A DNA stretch of 11,073 nt, from the NCBI GenBank assembly GCA_026770585.1, contig MU646464.1, positions 234,879 through 245,951 on the forward strand, read 5' to 3'. Source of the DNA: Baffinella frigidus (lineage: Eukaryota; Cryptophyceae; Cryptomonadales; Baffinellaceae). The notes under the pieces are model-generated. The model was not told where the DNA came from and searched no databases. It saw only the letters and a list, made by a program, of their open reading frames with translations. This document shows, piece by piece, positions 1 through 6,000 of this stretch (the first letter of the stretch is position 1; every line of letters begins with the position of its first letter). The position numbers and the translations under genes are program-made.

Positions 1-392
1 GTTTCGGGTTTGGGGTTTGGGGTTTGGGGTTTGGGGTTTGGGGTTTGGGGTTTGGGGTTTGGGGTTTAGGGTTTGGGGTTTAGCGGGTGCGGGGTTCAGG
101 GTATATGGGTGAGTGGTTAGGGTCCAGGGTTCAGGGGTTAGGGTTTTCGCGGGGGAGGAGAGGAGGAGAATGCGGGGAGGAGGCGGGGAGGCACCGTGCA
201 AAGACGCGTTTCGGATTTCAGGTTCAGAGGTTGGGGGTTAGGGTTTGGGGTTTAGGGTCTAGGGTTTGGGGTTTAGGGGTTTGGGTTCAGGGGTTTAGGG
301 GTTTGGGTTTAGGGTTTAGGGATTTAGGGTTTAGGGTTTGGGGGTTAAGATTTAGGGTTTAGGGTTTGGGGGTTAAGAGGGGTTTCGCGCAC
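1..392 (-). repeat. RRP12 intron 9 (partial): TTTGGGG/TTTAGGG heptamer arrays
   Basis: Downstream of exon 9 on the minus strand. Positions 1-82 are nearly pure TTTGGGG heptamers (plus-strand reading) with one TTTAGGG. Positions 230-375 are a more mixed TTTAGGG/TTTGGGG/TTCAGGGG array. Positions 83-230 are GC-rich unique sequence without a recognisable exon. On the transcribed sense strand the repeats read CCCCAAA/CCCTAAA. The 91-residue plus-strand reading frame here is repeat translation, not a gene. Confidence 0.85.
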
Positions 393-523
393 CGCGGGAG
401 GAGCGCGGCGCACGCCTCGGCGTCGAGCGCGTGCAGGCGCACCACCGCGCGGTTCAGCAGCGAGAGGAACGCGAGCACTGCGTCGGGAGTCCCGCCTGTC
501 TGCGGGGGCTGCTTGTCCAGCGC
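393..523 (-). CDS. RRP12: RRP12 exon 9
   Basis: 131 bp in frame with exon 8: ALDKQPPQTGGTPDAVLAFL followed by a segment ending HALDAEACAALLPR. It matches the helix pair after the 'ATVAKVISA' helix in this family, so no exon seems missing between 8 and 9. The acceptor AAAAACAG|GCG is odd: the intron ends in nine C then twelve A, with CTGAC just before, and lacks a U-rich tract. The donor CCGCG|GTGCGC leaves phase 2, the only non-phase-0 border. Confidence 0.68.
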
Positions 524-2953
524 CTGTTTTTTTTTTTTGGGGGGGGGTCAGTTTGCAGGATAGGGCGGCAGTTGGTTCAGGATAAGGCGGCAGTTGGCAG
601 GATAAGGCGGCATTTGGGAGGATAGGGCGGCAGTTGGTGGGATAAGGCGGCAGTTGGTTCAGGATATACCCCATGAAGTCAACTCGACGGGGGTCTGCGA
701 CTTTCGCGACGGTCGTCGCCGAGAGCTCAACAGGCTGACTTTCCGCTATAGCTCTGCCTGATTAAACGTGGGCTCGCCGTAAAATAATTTTGGAGCGGAA
801 ACTCTGGCAGAAACGTGCAGCACCAATACATGAATGGCGAGCCCGGATTTAGCAAATCCGAGTAAATCTGGGCTTAACTTACTAACCTCTAGCTCTGACA
901 AGACCCGAAACCCTACACCCAAAAGTCTAAACAGGTTGACTTACTGCGGAGATGGCTTTCGCGATAACCCCTAAAGTCAAACTCTACGCGGGCGCGCACT
1001 GCAGAAATGACTTGCGCAACGGTCGCCGCCGAGAGCTCAACAGGCCGACTTTCCGCTAGCTCTGCCTCATCAAACCCGGGCTCGCCATAATAAAGGCGAG
1101 CCCTATTTTTGATTTGGAACGGCAAATGTACCGCAGAGATGACTTTCGCGACGGTGGCCGCCGAGAGAGCTCGGCCACCACAGCAGGCGCGTCGCCTCCA
1201 TCCTCCAGGGCAGGGCGGCAGTTGGATAGGGCGGCGATGATAAACCCCTAAAGTCAACTCTACGCGGGCGAAAGTCAACATGTTGACTTACCGCGGAGAT
1301 GACTTTCGCGACGGTGGCCGCCGAGAGCTCGGCCGCGGGAAGGGCGTCGCCGCCCTCCTCCGGCGCGGGTGCGACCACCGCCTCCTGGAAAGGTTTGGGG
1401 TTTAGTGTCGAGGGGTTGAGGACTCAAGAGTTTGGAGAAGAAGAAGAGGGGTTCGTTCAGGGTGTGGGGTGTAGGGTGTGGGGTGTGGGGTGTGGGGTGT
1501 GGGGTGTGGGGTGTAGGGTGTAGGGTGTAGGGTGTAGGGGTACGTACGAGGACGCCGAGGATCTGCGTGAGCATGGTGCGGTCTGCCGCCTCGAGCAGTT
1601 TGAGCACCTGGTGTGGGGCTTGGTGGTTAGGGTTTATGACCTGCGGAGGGTTGGGGTTGGGGGGGGTCTGGGGGGGTTGGGGGTTGGGGGGTTGGGGGTA
1701 GGGGGCAGGTTTCAGGGTGTAGGGTGTGGCGTGCAGGAGAGAGCCTAGGACCTTAAACCCTGTTGTTGAGCTCCTCCATAGCTAAACATTGGCGCTGCGC
1801 GCGCGCGCGCAGCGCTCATGAAGGGCTAGACACTAGTACGGAGTCCCAACCCCCAACCCCTACACCCTATACCCTACACCGTAACGCGTGTATCCCACAC
1901 GCTGCACCCTACACCCCACACACACCCTATCCCGAACCATGAACAAATGGACGATACCCAAACGGACGGTGCCACACACCTGGTTGACGATGGAGGTGAC
2001 GGCCTTGGCTGAGAGGCGGGGGGCGACGTCGCGCACCATCCCGAGCAACTTCTGCGACGTCGAGGCGTCCGCCGTCGTGCACGCCTGGTGTAGGGTTCAT
2101 GGTTAATGGCTTATGGCTTATGGCTGATGGCGTATGGCGTATGGCGTATGGCTTATGGCTTATGGCGTATGGCGTATGGCTTATGGCTTATGACGTATGG
2201 CGTATGGCTTATGGCTTATGGCGTATGGCGTACGACGTATGGCGTATGGCTTATGGCTTATGGCTTATGGCTTATGGCTTATGGCTTATGGTTAAGACCC
2301 TCAACTATCCCGATCCTAAACCGAGAAACCATCCCCGAGCAGCTTCTGCGACGTCGAGGCGTCCGCTGTCGTGCACGCCTAGTTTGGGGTTTGGGGTTTG
2401 AGGGTTGAAAAGGGGCGTGGTGTCGGGACACCATCAGGTGTCGGCGTGGGTAAACCCCACACCCTGCACCAGAGTCGTGCACGCCTGCACCCCAGGAGAC
2501 AGGAAAGATCAGCAGACCACCACAAGAGGAAGGCTGCTGGGAGAGGTGGCCGCGTGGGCCGTCGTGCACGCCTGCGGGAGGGTGGGGTGGGGGGGTCAGC
2601 CGCAGACCACATGAAGAGATCAGCACGGTGGGAGGGGGGAAGTCGCCGCATCCGCCGTCGTGCACGCCTGGATGTAGGGTTTGGGGTTGGTGTGGGGTTT
2701 GAAAACGGGTGTGGGTGTCGGACACCACCCGGTGGTGACGTGGGTACACCCCGAACCCTAACTCCTGAACCATGCACCATCCCGAGCAGCTTCTGCGACG
2801 TCGACGGGTCTGCCTCGACGTGTGCACGCCTAGTGTAGGGTTTATGGTTTATGGGATAGGGGTTGGACCCTGAACTATCCCGAGCCTAAACCCGAAAACA
2901 TCCCGAGCAGCTTTTTGGGAGGCCGCCGAGTCCGCCGTTGTGCGAGGGAGAGG

Positions 2954-2998
<45 letters not shown>

Positions 2999-3010
2999 GC
3001 GAGGCAGAGG

Positions 3011-3061
<51 letters not shown>

Positions 3062-6000
3062 AGGGGCCTGGTGGAGGATTGCGGGAGGAGAGATCAGAGT
3101 TCCGGTACAAAAAGGTCGACCTTTACAAATTCGCATTGAGCGGCCTACTTCTCTGCACAGCGCTCTATCAATCAGCGCCCCCCTCTCTCACGAACGGTGG
3201 CAGGCCAATCGCGACACGAGAGCGGACATCTACGTTTCTACGCTGAACAGTTTTATGGTCTATACATCTAGTTTTCTACTGTTACTAGTTCTAGCGAGCG
3301 AGAGAGAAGCATGTCTTCGTACGAGGGAGCTCCCTCCCGCCGCAAGACAGCCCGAGAGTGGTATTAGACCAGTCAAAACACCAAGTACAGAAAAGGCCCT
3401 TCCTGCGAACAACCCGCGTTTCCCGGAACGCCCTCCCCACATCAACCGTACCATGCGACAAGCTGGAATCGGGTAGAGCGCTGGGCAGAGAAGGCGATGG
3501 TGCAAAACCGGCTACAACGGACGGTGCTGGTTCAAACAGGCCAATCTTGCGAATGTGCACTAGTTTGGTGGCCTACTTTACTTCTCTGCACAGCGCTCTA
3601 TCAATCAGCGGCCCCTCCACACGAGGCTACAGTCTCTTTATAAAACCTTTCTTTTGGAGGGTCGCAAGGGAGTTGGTCACGTAACTCTATGAAATTCCGT
3701 AGAGTTATGAGACCAACTTCATAAAAACTCAGCACAAATCCTGGACGCGACCTTAAAACCAACATTTATGAAAAGGCCAAAGTCAGCCGTGTGTGGCTCT
3801 GCGAAAACAACCCGCGTTGTTGCTGAAACCGAGTATCAGTTAGCACCTTGAAGGTCTTGGTGCAGAGCGCGACCAGCCGCGTCTCGAGAACCCCGCGCGC
3901 CACCGCGCCCGTCTCCCCCTCCCCCGACATGAACTCCACCAAGTTCTGCTGCGCGGCCTTCCGCACCTGCGCAACAACGTTTTAGTCTGCGCAATAACGT
4001 TTTAGTTTGTACCGGGATGTTTTAGTTTGTACCGGGGCGTTTTAATTTTGCTGGAGTGGAGCGTGTTGGACACACCCGGTTAGGTCAGGGGGCGTGCCCC
4101 CCTCCCCCGACATGGCCTCCGCCAGGTTCTGCTGCGCCGCCTTCTGACTCGGGTTGACTTATCGTTTCCACTCCAAAAGTTAACGGACTTGCACCAAAAC
4201 CCCGAGGAATTGACTTCCGGTCTCATCATTTTGATGAGACCAGATTACGTCAGGCAGAGCTAGGCCTCCCGCACCTTGAAAGGTATATATATATGGGTTT
4301 AGAGCGTTTTTTCGATGTGAAGAGTCCACAAGGTAATTTTTGTAACGGGACAGGAGGTACATGTCCACACGAGGCTATCCATGCGAACAGATTCATAAGT
4401 TAATTATTGGATTATTGCCCAGGAAACACGCCAAAAGCCAGCATTTGATCACGTTTCCGTACGGACATCCGTACGGAAACGTGATCATTTCCCCACAAAT
4501 TTTAAAATGTCCTTATATTCTGTTCGCATGGATAGCCTCGTGTTGGTAGCTTTATGGTCTTTACACCTAATAATCTACTTTTGATAGTTACATGGTCTAT
4601 ATATCTAATTTTCTGATAATAACAGTAGTCGCACCTACTAATAATAGTTCAATGGTGTAAACATCTAATTCACTCAGCGGAGTTCGAAGAGATATTGAAT
4701 AACCCCTGAGCGATAAGACCCAGGACCCTACGGTAGGCAACCGGTAGGGACATAGGGGGGTTCCTACGGATAAGGTAACGGAAACTCGGGCTTCCAGCGC
4801 CCAAAAAATCCTGAGTATCCTGCTGTGTGGATTCGCGCCTTTCCCGGTACAGACAACATTTTTTCCTTGGCTACGTTATGTACCAAGAACGGAATGCACG
4901 ACAGGCTCTTTAGGGAAAAACCTAATCCCTGAACCCCAAACTTTTCAACTGCGTGTCGAGCTCCTTTCTATCAAAATATTTTTTTTGAAAATCTTGGATT
5001 TTTTTGGAAATCGTGTGATGGGTTTTCTATCAACTTTAAGGTGGGGGTCGATGGCGTGGGAAAGCGTCATCTCCACACGGCTCGTCATCTGCGGCGTCTT
5101 CCACGGGCAATCACAAGCCCCGAATCAGAACAACCACCCCATTATAAACACACACACACCACATTCACAGCTCTTTCCTGTAAAAAAAAATAGGACATGA
5201 AGTCTTTCCTGTCAAAAAAACTTGGGAAACGAGAGGAGGGGGGTCTTCCCAACCTTGGGGCGGGGGTCGATGGCGTGGGAAAGCGTCATCTCAACGAGAC
5301 TCGCCATCTGCGGCGTCTTCCACGCCGCCCCCTCCTGGGATCCGATGACGACGTAGGCGCACTGGAGCCCGTGGCGCGCGACCGCCGCCGACGCCTCATG
5401 CTTTCCAACCTGCGTTGGGGTGTCGGGTTCAGGAGGTTGGACGCTTAAAACGGCCCAATCCAGAAAACAGTGGAGCAAATTTCGATTGGCTCTCCCGAGT
5501 CGGTTTTACGAAGGCCCTTGGAATGGTGTAGAGGGGTTTTGTTGTACGAATCATACTAGTGAGGTTTACGCGGCCGCACTGGAGCCCGTGGCGCGCGACC
5601 GCCGCCGACGCCTCATGCTTTCCGACCTGTGTTCGGGGTTAGGGTTTGGGGTTTGAGGGGGGGTTTCGGGTGTGGAGAGGACGCGGCAGGGGGGGGGGGG
5701 TGAGAGGTGATATCTGGTGTGGGGTGTCGTAAATCGACGACCCCGTGGTTCAAATCCTTGGAATCTAAACCACGACGCCTCATGCCTTCCGACCTGCTTG
5801 AGGGGAGAGACCATCAACAACGTCCACTCCAGAAAACTATCCCCATGCTTCGAAAAAGATGGGGAGCAAATCCCGGTTCTCGCCCCCATTGTAGAGGTCT
5901 TTGGCACTGCGAGGCGTTTGTAGATTATACGAGGGCACATTGGAGCCCGTAGCGCGCCACCGCCGCCGACACCGCGTGCCTCCCTACCCGCTTGAGGGGA

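Larger units (their letters stand above)
2085..3846 (-). other. RRP12 intron 5
   Basis: A 1,762-bp intron. From the exon 6 side it holds the TATGGCK array, repeated copies of the exon 6 5' end (2336-2945), a GT/GA microsatellite (2953-3058), then lower-GC sequence with a 31-bp direct repeat and a hairpin. No further exon with family-like residues was found in it; exon 5 runs into exon 6 without an obvious protein gap. Confidence 0.65.
3967..5253 (-). other. RRP12 intron 4
   Basis: A 1,287-bp intron. From the exon 5 side it contains the 20-bp acceptor repeats, a partial exon 5 copy (about 4098-4150), a small hairpin (4219-4241), the foldback element (4367-4543), AT-rich imperfect repeats (4553-4680), apparently unique sequence, and a copy of the exon 4 3' end (5038-5106). 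The stretch 4690-5030 shows no gene or repeat I can name. Confidence 0.65.

Noticed and set aside
1-82. True chromosome end telomere
   Set aside because: The array is short, dominated by TTTGGGG, followed by an RRP12 exon, and similar arrays occur in the middle of the window.
87-362. 91-residue plus-strand reading frame
   Set aside because: It is translation of TTTAGGG-type heptamers; the repetitive VWGLGF peptides follow from the 7-bp repeat.
913-1281. 122-residue minus-strand frame as a separate gene
   Set aside because: It joins two decayed exon 8 copies through intronic sequence with no splice or start support.
393-2084. Initial idea that the minus-strand helical exons belong to a polycystin/REJ-type protein
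   Set aside because: Once all nine exons were joined, the LRSKF, DPRPK-VRKAAQQ and LLPR order fitted RRP12 much better.
2101-2291. CRISPR array
   Set aside because: The repeat is 7 bp with no unique spacers; the context is eukaryotic.
2099-2408. Two overlapping 100-residue frames (MAYGLW repeats)
   Set aside because: Direct translation of the TATGGCK array in two frames, with no independent coding signal.
3111-3124. 14-bp palindrome AAAGGTCGACCTTT
   Set aside because: Perfect but short, with no partner or context to suggest a function.
2849-3246. Ser/Leu- and Arg/Glu-rich frames on both strands
   Set aside because: Products of the GA/GT microsatellites.
5718-5772. tRNA gene suggested by GGTTCAAATCC and a nearby stem GTCGT/ACGAC
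   Set aside because: No acceptor stem, A box or cloverleaf can be drawn; related copies lack the motif.
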